Positions 26,281 to 38,111 of a stretch of 64,000 nt of DNA are shown piece after piece (position 1 is the stretch's first letter; each line of letters starts with the position of its first letter). Made by a program: the position numbers and the translations under genes. The stretch spans positions 5,126,001 through 5,190,000 of the forward strand of contig JAVTVX010000035.1 in NCBI GenBank assembly GCA_033439265.1, in the 5' to 3' direction. This DNA comes from Dillenia suffruticosa (taxonomy: Eukaryota > Streptophyta > Magnoliopsida > Dilleniales > Dilleniaceae). The notes below the pieces were generated by a model. That model was not told the DNA's origin and did not search any database. It saw only the letters and a program-made list of their open reading frames with translations.

Positions 26281-29200
26281 TAACAAGGTTCTGCATCCCT
26301 CAAACACAGTCCGGTTTTCTCTGGCTGCAATAACATTATCTGGAGTATTGATGCTTGTATCATGGAGATAGGTTGCCTTTGAAGTATCTTGGGGCCACTG
26401 ATCTGCAGATATAACCCGTGGCATTTGTTTGTGCACCAAACGCATCTCTGATTGTTTTGCCAAAATTTTCATGCACGTTGGCATTTCCGCAGGGTTTACT
26501 CATAAGCCCTTTGATGTGTAACATAAGACAAGATTGAGTGGAAGCTCCTGTTCTGGGAATTTTGGTAGCAAAGAATATGCAACAAACAAATGCATTATCA
26601 AGACCCGGCTCTTTGCATGTTTTAGTGATCCACCGATCCCTTTTCGCATTTCCCCATGTGCACATGATCTGAAGAAAATATCTCCCTGTTCTCAAGATCT
26701 AATTTTTGCAATGTTTTGAAGATTTCAGTGAATGATTCTCACTGCCAGAAATTCACCAGCAGAATTTATAAGTCCTTTTCTTCACAAAGTATCATTTTTT
26801 AGTGATTGACGCTGTTTCATAACTATAGACTTGATCTTACGGTTACAGGTGAATGCTCTAAAGGACCCTCTCAAGGTGACCGAAAGTATAAAGATGGTGA
26901 CTGGCATTAGCACAAGCCTTTAGCTATATAAAAAGGGGCTTCATCTAAGATTTGACTTACGATCGTGGTCTTGTGGTAGTATTAGCAATATTAGGAATAA
27001 TATATATGATCGCATATCATGAATTGACGGGTCATGTCACAATGCTAGTATCCATTATCAACGTATAATGACCAACAAGTCGTGTATATCAAGATCAAAA
27101 TAGTCAAGGCAAACTTGCGAAGAGGATAATTAAAGTAATCATTTTTTTTTATTATATTAATTGGAATTTAAAATTATATTATGATTAATTTATATTGGAA
27201 TTTACAATGATTTATTTAAAAAAAACTATTTTTTTAACATAGTCAAGACAAACTTGCAAGAGGGCAATTAAAGTAATCGTTCTTGTTTATTCATTGGTTA
27301 ATCAACGCACGAAAGGACTTATAATACACCACTTGTTTAAGCAGCGCAGAAGATTCTTTCAAACAATTGAGTCATAATCTGACCCAACATCAACTGTAAG
27401 CCCATTTGAAGTCAGATTTACTATTTCACAGCTGTTTTTCAACCTCGAAATCAAAACTTCTTTGTCATATACACCTTTATAGTCGAGGCTGCACAGGAGA
27501 TGAGGGAGAGAGAGGAACTCGTGAACAAGCGGAACCTGTGTTGTGTCCCACTTGAAGCTATTTATTTTATTCTATTCTAATTTTATCTCGGGAGCTGCAA
27601 CTTGACAGCGAGCTCATGGCTCAGTCAAACTAATCCCACTGTTTTCGCCGCTAACGAGACTCGTGGATACGGTTGAATTGATCAAGGCTTTTGGATTTGT
27701 GTAAATTCTATTCGATTTCCGCCAGATAGAATTTTTGTGTAAAATTACATAGATTCTGATTATGTACGCGTGTGAGATAATTTAGGTAAATTTTATTCCA
27801 GATTTAGTAGGATTTCTAATATAAAATTATAAATATAATAATACTTTTATTATTTTTTGAAATTTTAATTTTTATTTATAGTATTCTAAAGTAGCATAAA
27901 ATAAAATAAAGGTAAACTTAATGTTTTTGAGAAGATGTGACTCAATGGTTTTTTTTTTTATACTATATCATTCCGATATCTGGAATCATATTTTAATTAA
28001 TTCAGTTTGAGATTTACAGTGACCCATTTAAGAGAATTATTCTCTCAGCGTAATTTGCTCAATGTTCAAGTCGTAATTAAATTCGTGATTTTGATTAAAA
28101 GATCTAATACTATATCTTATTAGATCAATTCACTGTTAGTATTCAATAATTTTATAAATCTTAAAGTTTAAATACAATATGCATGGTCATTTGTTACTAA
28201 CATTTTAAAAGACTCGAAGACAGGAATTCGAAATAATTACATTGATTGAATTTTATAAGTGAACTTGACGGTGGCAATCATAATGGACCACAGCCGGTGA
28301 ATGTGCAAAGTGCTTATGAATTCAGAGCGGTGAAATGCAAAAACGCACAGACATTGGGGGCAAAAGTTGTGGTCCTCCACGGTCCGGCATCATATTTCCT
28401 TTTTAGCGAGTGCTTTTCTGGTCCTTTTTTAACTTTCACAAAAGCCCAAAAGAAAGCCTTTGGCGTGTCGCAGAGAAAAAAGGCGGTGCTTGGATAGGCC
28501 TCGTCTTTACACGAAGGAAACGCTTTCTTTTTTTTTTTTTTTTTATTGTTATTAAATTCGGAATCATTGGATTGGGATTAAGATTGAGATTGAGAGAGAA
28601 TTGTGACCGCTGACTATCTCTTGGAGGCGAGGGAAGAGATTGTGGAATCAATAAATGGTTGCGTGCGAGGAGGGGGCCCCACTGGGTGCACAATGATCAT
28701 TAGCAATTTATTAAAAATTATATATATTACATTTTATATTATTATTATTATTATTTACGTACCTTAATGAGGAAATTACTGATAAGATTCCTAAACTTTG
28801 TATCAACAATTTAATTATCCGGTTAAAATTAATTTTTGTTATGGCTGAATTGTTAAAGTTTCAATTACAATCCCATTAAATCTTTTAATTAATGCTGATG
28901 ATGAAACCCTCGCCACCACGTTTCGTGACAAGCCAAACTTTTTGCCCGAACAAATAGACAATTAAAGAAGAGGGTAACAACACGTACTTTACTCTCTTAA
29001 TTAAAAATCTTAAATTTAAATTTTAAAAATTAAAAAAAAAATCTAAAAGAATTAACCTTTAAAATGAAATTTATAATATTTGAATCGAATTAGTCAGATA
29101 AATATTTAAATATCGATGATAAAAACATTAAAAAAAAAAAAAAAAAAATTAACAATGTCGGTGCCCTTCATTTTTTTGGGGGGAGGGAGATGGAGACCCT

Positions 29201-29660
29201 TGATGTTCGATGAATGGTGTTACTAAGTTCAAATGAAAGAGGTATTCCAAGCTTTGATCATTAAATTAGTAATAATCCTTATCATGATGTTATATAAAGT
29301 GAAGACACCCTCCTGCTGTCTCTTTTTCCGATTTCCAAATTTATCCATACTTTACTTCATGGTTTCTTTTTTTTTTTTTTGTGGGGTAGAGGAGAAAATA
29401 ATTTCAATTAGTTTGGTGATTTATAAAAGCAAAGCAATTCACCTGCTGTCATTTACAATCGGTAAACAAGGAGTTCCTTAAAATAATAATTTCATATAAA
29501 TTTTCACATTACATGCTGTTTTAAAAGATAAAGTTATCTCAATTTTATTTAATTTTATATGTGAAATGAAAATTCTTTAAAAAATTATACAAAATTTTTC
29601 CCATTTTTTGGAAGCATTAACTCCGGGCCAACCCTAAACCCGAAAATCCAACCCAACAAC
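26281..29660. other. Intergenic region after the sterol reductase gene
   Basis: The first few hundred bases are the sterol reductase 3' UTR. The remainder is AT-rich with T runs (28508-28524, 29367-29380) and an A run (29130-29148). Two related 42-base segments sit at 27100-27141 and 27240-27279. Short ORFs here have no recognisable domain. Confidence 0.55.
27100..27279. repeat. Pair of short direct repeats flanking AT-rich DNA
   Basis: TAGTCAAGGCAAACTTGCGA at 27101 and TAGTCAAGACAAACTTGCAA at about 27240 continue similarly through AATTAAAGTAATC. They are spaced about 139 bases apart. The origin is unknown. Confidence 0.6.
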
Positions 29661-29789
29661 TTCGCACTCCCAACCTTAAAACGCAAAGAAAAGAAGAAAC
29701 CCTACACCGCTCTCTCCCCCCTTCCGTCTCTCTCTCTCTCTCATTCCGCAGGAACTGAGATCTGCTTGCACGATTTCCGATTTGATCAG
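29660..29789 (+). other. Leader exon of the COX7a-like gene
   Basis: A CT-rich leader ends with TTTGATCAG before the donor GTACTCTC at 29790. A leader intron of about 1.77 kb then runs to the acceptor at 31559-31560, just before the start codon. The upstream limit of the exon is an estimate. Confidence 0.55.
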
Positions 29790-31561
29790 GTACTCTCTCC
29801 CCCTCCCTCTCTCCGTAGATGAATTAAATCTTTGTATCTGTGTCCGGTGACGTGATTTAGAGTGGCGATTTCATTTCCTGTTCAATTCCTGTGATCCAAT
29901 TTCCATCATATTCGGTCTTGTCCTTTTCTCGATCGTTTCTTATGTGATGTGCTTGATTTTATTCGCCAGGAATCTCGAATGAGATCTCAAATCAGATTTA
30001 TCGATTTGATATATACTTCTAAGTTCAAATGATGTAATATGAGATTTGTGGTTTCTTGTTTGTCTTCATTTCTCTAGTTTCTCGAAAGTTTAATTGTAAA
30101 TTAGATGGAGATATGGAAATTGGAATGTACGTAAGCTGATTGATGAAATTTCGAAGATAACGATTCCACCATCATTTCTTGTGAGATAACCGAACACGAG
30201 AAAGACGAACACTGGTCAAATGGGGAATCATTTTTATTCCATTTGATAGAAATCCCATTCCTTTGAATCCCTATTTGTTTGCTAGAAAAAGGTTTTGGGC
30301 TAAAAAGTTGTATCCTACTCGCAGAACTTCAAGATATCCTTTACTCTATGGCTCGACTATGATAATTTTTCCAAAATCTCGTGCTAGGATTATAGTTTTC
30401 AGCTAGAATTGTTTCCAAACAATCAACATCACCAAATGTGCCACACAAGCTCTGTTGTATAGACAATTCTAGAAATAAGTGTCTCTGCTTTGTGTCCATG
30501 TGAGGTCTTTTAAACCAGTTTGGATGAGACACTTCAAAACTTACCATAATATAAAGCTTTTTATAACTTTATCATGTTTATGTGTCGGTTGTTTGTGTTA
30601 CCATGTCATAACATAAAAGTCATCGCCTCATGTAGAATTGCTAATTTTGATATTAAAGGGTGGGGGGGCTTTTATATGTTTATAGTGACTTGCACCTAGG
30701 AGATCTGGCTTGTGCTGGAACTCGTTAATATCAACCCAGGTCTAGGTGGAAGGCTATGAGATACATCAGAAACATTGCTAGGCAAGGATAATGGCAAGTT
30801 TTTAATTTGAGTGAAGATCGCATGAGCCAAGCTTGTTCATGCAACTCTCTGCCACCAATGAGCTGGCATTGAGGAGATTGGTTGGATACTATTAATAATG
30901 GTTTGCCCTACTAAAATATTGATGAATAATGATTCTCGTGGTTATTATATTGGTTGATGGCGATAGATACATGTAATGTGCACATACTTGTATATATGCT
31001 GAGATGGTGCTGTGTTTCATTCTGTGGTTTTCTTGTGGTTCAACAAGTGCTGTGGCACATTTAAAGTATATTCTAGTTATTACATGAAGTCTTAGGTTAA
31101 TTTCCTGGAAGCAACCTCCTCTCTACAAGAAAAGGTGTGGTTATCTACTATCCTAGAATCCACACAGTATTAAATTTGCATATGATGATTTGAGCACCCC
31201 AGAGAGCTTGTTCATTTTATAATACAATTCGCTGCTGGTACTAATTAGGTCAAATTGGTGGCTACCTTCCTTTTAAGGCTGAGTTTAACTTTGATCATAT
31301 TGCTGGGTCTACCTTTGGCTTCAACTTTTCCCCTTGTGAGGTCAGAGTTTGGCATAAATTTGACAACTTTGCAAGAATATGTGGTGACCTGTCTTCGTGT
31401 TGCTGTTACACGTTTGATTGAGGACTGATTCCCAAAAATTGAAGTTTATCCTGGTGGTATAATTACATATATGGAAATGGTTTCATCGCTTGGGTGTGAT
31501 CAATATGGTGTGGAATTGATTGCAAGCTTGAGTTAATTTGTAATATCAATTGCATTGCAGG

Positions 31562-31846
31562 ATGTGCGAGCTACCCTTTTATCCCCGTGAAAAGCTTTTC
31601 GAGAAGCAAAAGTTTTTTCAGAGCATTCACAGACATACTCACCTGAAGGGGCCATATGATAAGATTACCTCTGTTGCCATTCCCCTTGCTTTGGCAGCCT
31701 CCAGCTTGTATCTTATTGTGAGTTTATCTCAACATTGGATATGAGAAGTATACCTTTTAGTATATCTCTTTCTTATAATGTTCTCTTTGTTACCTCAGGG
31801 ACGGGGTATCTATAATATGTCACAGGGCACTGGGAAGCTGGAATGA
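31562..31846 (+). CDS. Cytochrome c oxidase subunit 7a-like small membrane protein
   Basis: Two coding exons, 31562-31717 and 31799-31846, give 67 residues. The sequence strongly resembles the plant COX7a-like family (the At4g21105 type): PREKLFEKQKFFQSIHRHT, LKGPYDKITSVAIPLALAAS, then GRGIYNMSQGTGKLE. One hydrophobic segment (about residues 33-55) fits a single-span subunit of respiratory complex IV in the mitochondrial inner membrane. The ATG falls one base after the splice acceptor that ends the leader intron, so nearly the whole 5' UTR lies in the upstream exon. The family's role in complex IV is established knowledge; function here is inferred from similarity. The N terminus (MCELPFY) differs from the Arabidopsis one I recall. 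Confidence 0.9.
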
Positions 31847-34800
31847 GATGACTGTCTCGCCTCAAGGGAGGCTGGGGGTAAAAGCAGAGAAATTTATAGT
31901 TTCCAATCTGAATCTTTAATAATTGTTTGGTCAGTGACCCATCACACATTTGACATTTTTTAAGTTTAACATTGAATGTCTCAAACTGTTTTTGTTGGTC
32001 ATAATTTATCAAAAGGATAGCAAGTCTAACCTAACCGTCGGGCGTCACCGCTTTGGCAATTAGACGCCAACAGGTGTTTGTAAAGAGACGTCGGTTGGGG
32101 CGGCCCCTCCTTCGGATTGGTTTTGCCGCTAACAAGTGTGTCGTGAGCCTTAACCGAGGCGCTCAGAAAATAAAAAAAAAAATGGCGTTGCCTCCCCCAC
32201 GTGGCATCTTAGTTAGGTGATGGACTTTATACATGCCAAATATCCAAATTTGAATAGCTATGAGTTTATTGTCCATATTCATCCAAGAATGTAAAAAGTC
32301 ATAAGTTAATTATTTTTCCCGCAATAAGTAAATTTATTATTTACATTTCTTTACTATATTTATGTGATGTATTCCAAAATATTATAAATAAGGTGGAAAC
32401 TCTAAATATAGTGTACCAAAAGAAATAAAATCATTATCTCTACTTTATCTTTTATATTTCTCTCTTTTGAATTTGTTATATATATATATATATTAAATTT
32501 CATACCAGTATTAAGTTATATTAAATAATTATTTTCTTTGATAGTAAGATATTTAAAAATACTATAAGATTGAAAGTTTGAAGTATTCTTGCATGACAAA
32601 TTTTTGAAAAACATGTAATTGGATAAAAATTTTAGTAAAATATGAAATCTTATTTTATTTGTTTAATTGAAAAATGTTAAACACAGGTTAAAGTTTAAAT
32701 ATACCTTAACAATGTTTGAAGTATATCTTAAGCCTATCGGAGTTATAAGTAAATTTAATTTAATAGTCATGCATTCAATAAATTTTTAATAAATTTAAAT
32801 TTTAATAGTGATTCTAATTTATTTAAAATATATTTATATGATTTAATAATTTTAAATTCATAAATCTTTATACATAATATATATATCGAGTCGAGTTCTA
32901 TCTACATTCGTATCATATTAATGGGCCCACCTCAAGTGTTTTGAAAAAAAGAAAATAGAAAAGACACTTATCTTAAGATTTAATATGACAACACCTTAAA
33001 ATGTTAATACAATGATTACGGTATTATTTGATTAGTTTTGATATAATTATTATTTTTTAATAAATTATCGATATTTAATAATCATATTAAATTTAACTTA
33101 TATTATATTAATTTTTTTAAAAGTAAATTTTTTTTTTATAAATTATAAATTATAAATTTTATTTAAAAATATAAATATTCGATCAGCGAATCACTAAATC
33201 AGCGGGCTGATATTTTACGGGACCCGGAAAGTTGTCGGCGATACCTTTTCACTTTCAACCGTCACAACTACAAAATAACTATCACTTCCATTATTGCTTT
33301 TTCGTCACGTGGTCTCCAACATTGTGGGTATCAATAATTAATTAATTGAAAATATAAATTGATAATTAAATAAATGAAATCTTAATATTTATAATTTAAA
33401 AATAAATTATTAATATATTTTAATTCGTTCAATTAATTATTTAATGAGAAATAATTAAAATCTGTGGATATGAACAAAAATTTTATTCTTTTGAACCTAT
33501 TTGAGATGATAAATTCTAATTAAATTTCTAAACACAAGAAATATAAAAAATTGGTCTCTATTGAATTTAATTACTTAATCTGGTAAACCATGTGGGACTA
33601 CTAAATTTATCACAAAATACCAAAACACAATTAAAATATTTAAAGAGAAAAAAATCAAAAGAAAAGGCTAAAAATATTCATATTTTTAAAGAGGAAAAAG
33701 AAGAAGACCGACCAAGCACTTGCAATAAGAATTTGATGTCCCGCCAACCAAAAAACAAATCCTCTTATCTATCCCCTACCTTAAAAAAAAAAATCAAAAA
33801 CAAAAAAAGAGGAAACCCTAAAGAGAAATTTATTTACAGGTCAGTATAAAACCTACTTTCTACAAGGGTAGGCCCAGAGGAAGCCAAATCGTGAGAAAAT
33901 GTTCCCCTGGCCCTGGGTCATCTAGAAGAGGATGACTTGCAGATTAGGTGCACTCAACTTTAATTAGCCCAAATTAATTGAAGGACAACCTCCCAACCTA
34001 ATGCATTTACCTCTCTCTCTCTCTCTCTCATATATTTTGTACAATTATGCTTCTAATCTAGATTTCTTTCTTTTTTATTAAACTTAGTAATGTAGATCTA
34101 TCTGATTATGTTTGATGTTCAAAATCATTGTTTATGACTTAGATTTGTGAAAGGTTGAAAATTTATATAACTTATAATTTTTTAAATGTTTGATTCATTT
34201 AATTTAAATATAATTTTATATCTTCTACTAATAATAAAGTTTAAATACTAACTTGTAGTTGATTTAGTGGTTAAAAACGAATTCTTATTAAATAATATTT
34301 TAAATTTGAATTTTGTATATGAAAAAAATAGAAACAAAAAGAGTTTTGTTCTTAATTAAGTTAATTTGAATCGGATTTAGTCAATCATAATATAATTATC
34401 GGATTGATAATTTATAAAAAAATAATAATAAAGTTTAAGTTATTTGTGGTTACATGCAATTAACGAGTATGCCCAATGAATTAGATTTATAAATTTAATA
34501 AGTGACATCATAGAACACCGAGTTCTATTTTCATATTGATTATAAACAAAGTACCTAATTTTCAAAAGTTGAGTTAATCTCATGTTAACTTAGAACGCAA
34601 TCTAATAACATTGTTTCAAAACCGTTTCAAAATATTTATATGAATAAAATAGATGTCGAGAATATTTAATAATTATATTAAATTTGATTTAAATTAAATT
34701 AAATTTTAATAAATAAAACTATCTTAATATATATTTATATCAAATATATAAATATAATTTAAATCTAAAATTTTATATAAAAATATAATTACCAACAAAT

Positions 34801-35499
34801 ATGCGTCCCGAAATTCATCATCTTAAGTTTTAACGATGTCTTTCGGTTTGGATTCCGACACAAAAAAGAGTCACATCTTAAACTTAAATTAAACATTTTA
34901 TTTTCTTTTTTGGGTGAGACTCGAAAAAATAAGAAAAACGAAAAGTTGAGATGGGCAAAAGGATAGAGAGAAAAGGGAAAGGGGTGAGAACCTCGACTGT
35001 CGTGCACATAAAGAAGTACCATCACTGCCATGCAGCCATCCATTGCCATCGTCTTCTCTCTCTTTCTCTCTTTCTCTCTTTCTCTCTTTCTCTCTTTCTC
35101 TCCTCGGTCTCTCCTCAGTCAAACAGGTAAGAGGAAAAAAAAAAAAAAATAAAGTACCACGTTTTCATAAATTTTACATTTTCTATTTATTGTCAAATTA
35201 TTAATGTACCTGCTTTTTCAAGCTTTTCCATTCGCATCATCCGGTGGCAATAAGAAACACAAGATCGTATGTTGTATAAAGTCTTAATTTTAATTTAGAC
35301 GGGTTTTATTTTTTTAAATATTATTTAAAAATTTATATTAATTAAATAGCATTTACAAAAATTATATATAAAAAAAATATCACGGTGAAGTGTGATTAAA
35401 ATATTGTTTCGATCTTGAATGAATAGGATATCTACAACAGAACAAACAAAAGTGAATAAGAAGATCGATCGGAGTAGAGGGAGAGAGGTGTTTTGACAC
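31847..35499. other. Intergenic region between the COX7a-like gene and the demethylase gene
   Basis: After the short 3' UTR the sequence is very AT-rich. It contains an isolated GC-rich patch (about 32030-32165), a TA repeat at 32479-32494, CT repeats at 34012-34029 and 35054-35102, and many A and T runs. Several short Lys-rich ORFs (for example near 33.6-33.85 kb) are products of A-rich composition. I see no gene. Confidence 0.55.
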
Positions 35500-35708
35500 A
35501 TGTTAAGGACACGTGACAATGCAATTCTTTTGAGTTCTGCTCCGTATACTATACTCCACGCCCACAACCAAATTAGTAGTGCAGAGTTTAGGGTTGAAAT
35601 AGTCTCCTCTTTATCGATCTCTGCCTACGCGCCTCCCACCTCTCTCTCTAACCAATTTCTCACCATTGCAGTTTCATTCACCACCGCATTCTTTTCTTCT
35701 TCGTCTGG
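35500..35708 (+). other. Probable non-coding first exon of the demethylase gene
   Basis: A CT-rich leader-like segment ends TTCTTCGTCTGG before the donor GTATGA at 35709. The next acceptor that fits is at 36551-36554. Assignment to the downstream gene rests on position and strand only. The transcription start is not visible. Confidence 0.45.
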
Positions 35709-36554
35709 GTATGAAATTGCTTCAATTTATTTCATCTTTTTTATGAGTTCGTGGGTCTGTTAATCACTTAGATTCTGGGTTTTTTTTTTTTTTTTAATTT
35801 TATTTGATTGTAAGACAATTTTCTGTGTTGGTTCAGTTCTGGGGTCTTTGTGTTCGAGCTGAAATTTTGGTTGTTAATGCTGGTTAAAATTGGGTCCGAT
35901 TTGAGTCATTCTAATGTTCTTTGGTGTTCTGTTCTCAGATTTTTGCTCTGCTTTTTTTTTTTTGGGGGGGGGGGGTGGTTTCATCATGTTCAGTTGGGAG
36001 AGATGCTAGACATTTTCAAGGGTCTTGTTTTGACCTTGCTAATGTTCTTTCTTTTCGGTGTTTTCTCTGGCTAAGAATAGGAAAATGCTATTCTTGAAGC
36101 GTGACATGGCATATTATGATTTGTCTGAATTTTTGTGTATTTTTTTTTAAGTCGTACAGGACAAAACATATTTTTATATAATATCTTTTTTATACAATGA
36201 TTTGATCGGTAATTATTTTAATTTTGAAACGAAAGATATCATTTGGATACTTTATATTTTCCTCCTTCTGTCTATTTTTATGGACCCTTAAGCTATTGTT
36301 GACATTGGGTGGTTCATGCATTTCTTATGGTCTTGTTAGTTGTCAATAGTCCTCCTTTAAATGTTGGTACTCTTGGCTGGAGTGTAATTGTCATGAAACT
36401 TAAGTTTTGAGCTTTTAACTGTTCTTTGGTTGCTCATACATGGGTGTAAAAAGTAGAAAGTTGATTGTCATTTTGGAATGTTCACTTATAAATTTCTCTG
36501 TTATATCATATTCTGAGTTGGTTTTATTAATTTTTCTTTTTTGTTCTTTTGCAG

Positions 36555-36595
36555 ATGAGCAAAAATACCGTACCCAAGGGACGTGCCGCCCTTAG
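36555..36595 (+). other. Small exon with an ATG upstream of the demethylase coding region
   Basis: After the acceptor TTTTGCAG comes a 41-base stretch that opens with ATG (MSKNTVPKGRAAL) and ends at the donor GTAAAG. Splicing to an acceptor at 38107 would read in frame into the demethylase N terminus and add about 15 residues before MRTPHKRMS. It may instead be a leader exon with a short uORF. Confidence 0.4.
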
Positions 36596-36740
36596 GTAAA
36601 GGATGCTCAACCTTCTTTGAAAAATTTGCATCATCCATCTTGATATGATCCTGCTTTTGAATATATATATCTCTTCAACATTTTTGGTTTATCATATATG
36701 AATATATATACATATGCTTTATTGGCTTCTTGCCATTACA

Positions 36741-36824
36741 TGCGTGTGCGTGTGTGTGTGCGTGTGCGTGTGCGTGTGCGTGTGCGTGTGCGTGTGCGTG
36801 TGTGCGTGTTCGTGTGCGTGTGCA
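36741..36824 (+). repeat. TGTGCG-type microsatellite
   Basis: Alternating purine-pyrimidine repeat, mostly TGCGTG with TGTG variants, inside the 5' intron of the demethylase gene. Confidence 0.95.
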
Positions 36825-37098
36825 CATAGATAACTTGAGAGCTTTATCAAGATTCGACTGTCAGCTTGTGGAAAATTAATGTACATTCTTAATCTTACAA
36901 CTAGTCTTCCAAGTTTGAACTCACAAACAAGACTCGTGTATAAATTTGTAGAATGTAGTAGGGAGTTGTGCAACCATTAGAAACAGTTATGAAGCAATTA
37001 AATATATTTTAGCAGAATCAAAAAGTACAGCATTAAGATAAAAATTGAAATTGCTTGGATAAATGATTCTAGTAAATCGAATCTTTTCTTAGAGCACC

Positions 37099-37154
37099 AA
37101 CAAATTCATGTTAATCTTTCAAGAATAACAAATTCATGTTAATCTTTCAAGAAT
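37099..37154. repeat. 28-bp tandem duplication
   Basis: Two perfect adjacent copies of a 28-base unit containing AAATTCATGTTAATCTTTC, in the 5' intron of the demethylase gene. Confidence 0.9.
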
Positions 37155-38111
37155 AGAGACTTGTTCAGTAGGTATTGTCTAGGCTGTAGGACAGTCAAAT
37201 GGACATCTAATGCAAACATTAAAGAAACCATGCCATGCTTTCCATTTCACAAGCAGGAGACTGTTAACAAACAATACTCAGATGCAACAATATGCTACAT
37301 CCAACCTTCATTTCTCCTGGCACATCTCTTGGCAAGAGATACAGAAAGTGGAAAGACAACCATAGTTCTCCATGCTTCTACCTATCGTGCCACTGGATTT
37401 AGGCAACAGGCATGGTGATTTTAATTAATCACCTCATCATCCATTTAACTATCTGGATTTTTCCTTTTATCAACCAGCAGCTTCAATGACTTATGAGAAC
37501 TTAATCTCAACCATTTCGCTTTTCAAGTTAGAACGATTAAATACTCTTGAATTAGCAATTGAGGAAACAAATTGATACTATTGTGGCTCCGTAATCTGCG
37601 TCTTGAGCAGTTAATCAGCAATTGTTCTGGAAGACAACTAATACCTTTTAGCTTCCATAGACAAGGACAACTTGTTACTTTACTATGACCTTGCCTGCCA
37701 AGGAAAAATAAAGGAAAAAAATGTTAGAATGCAAACACTAGATCAATGCAAGAGGCACACTGCACTCCACTTTGGAATCATTAAGGTACGAAACCAAAAA
37801 TTCTTGCATGATGAAGTAGCGAGTCAGAGACAGGTAGTTATTAAACGGTGAATGAGACTCCAGCAATCACCGTTGGCAGATTTGTTAGGTTTATTTTTAC
37901 AGATCAATGCCTTTTGAAGTAGTCTGATAAAGCCAAAATGGCTTCCCTTTCTTAACTGTCTAATTATTTCTCTCATTGCAGGAATTATCTGGAAGTTAAA
38001 GTCTAGGCCTACAAGCATGTTCTCAATGAAATAGGACTTCTGCTCAACATGAAAAAGAAAATGTGAACTTAATTAGTGTTCAAGGAGAAAACAAGAGAAC
38101 ACTAGAGTTTC

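Noticed and set aside
33592-33849. Lys-rich forward ORF
   Set aside because: Low-complexity product of A-rich DNA; no promoter or similarity.
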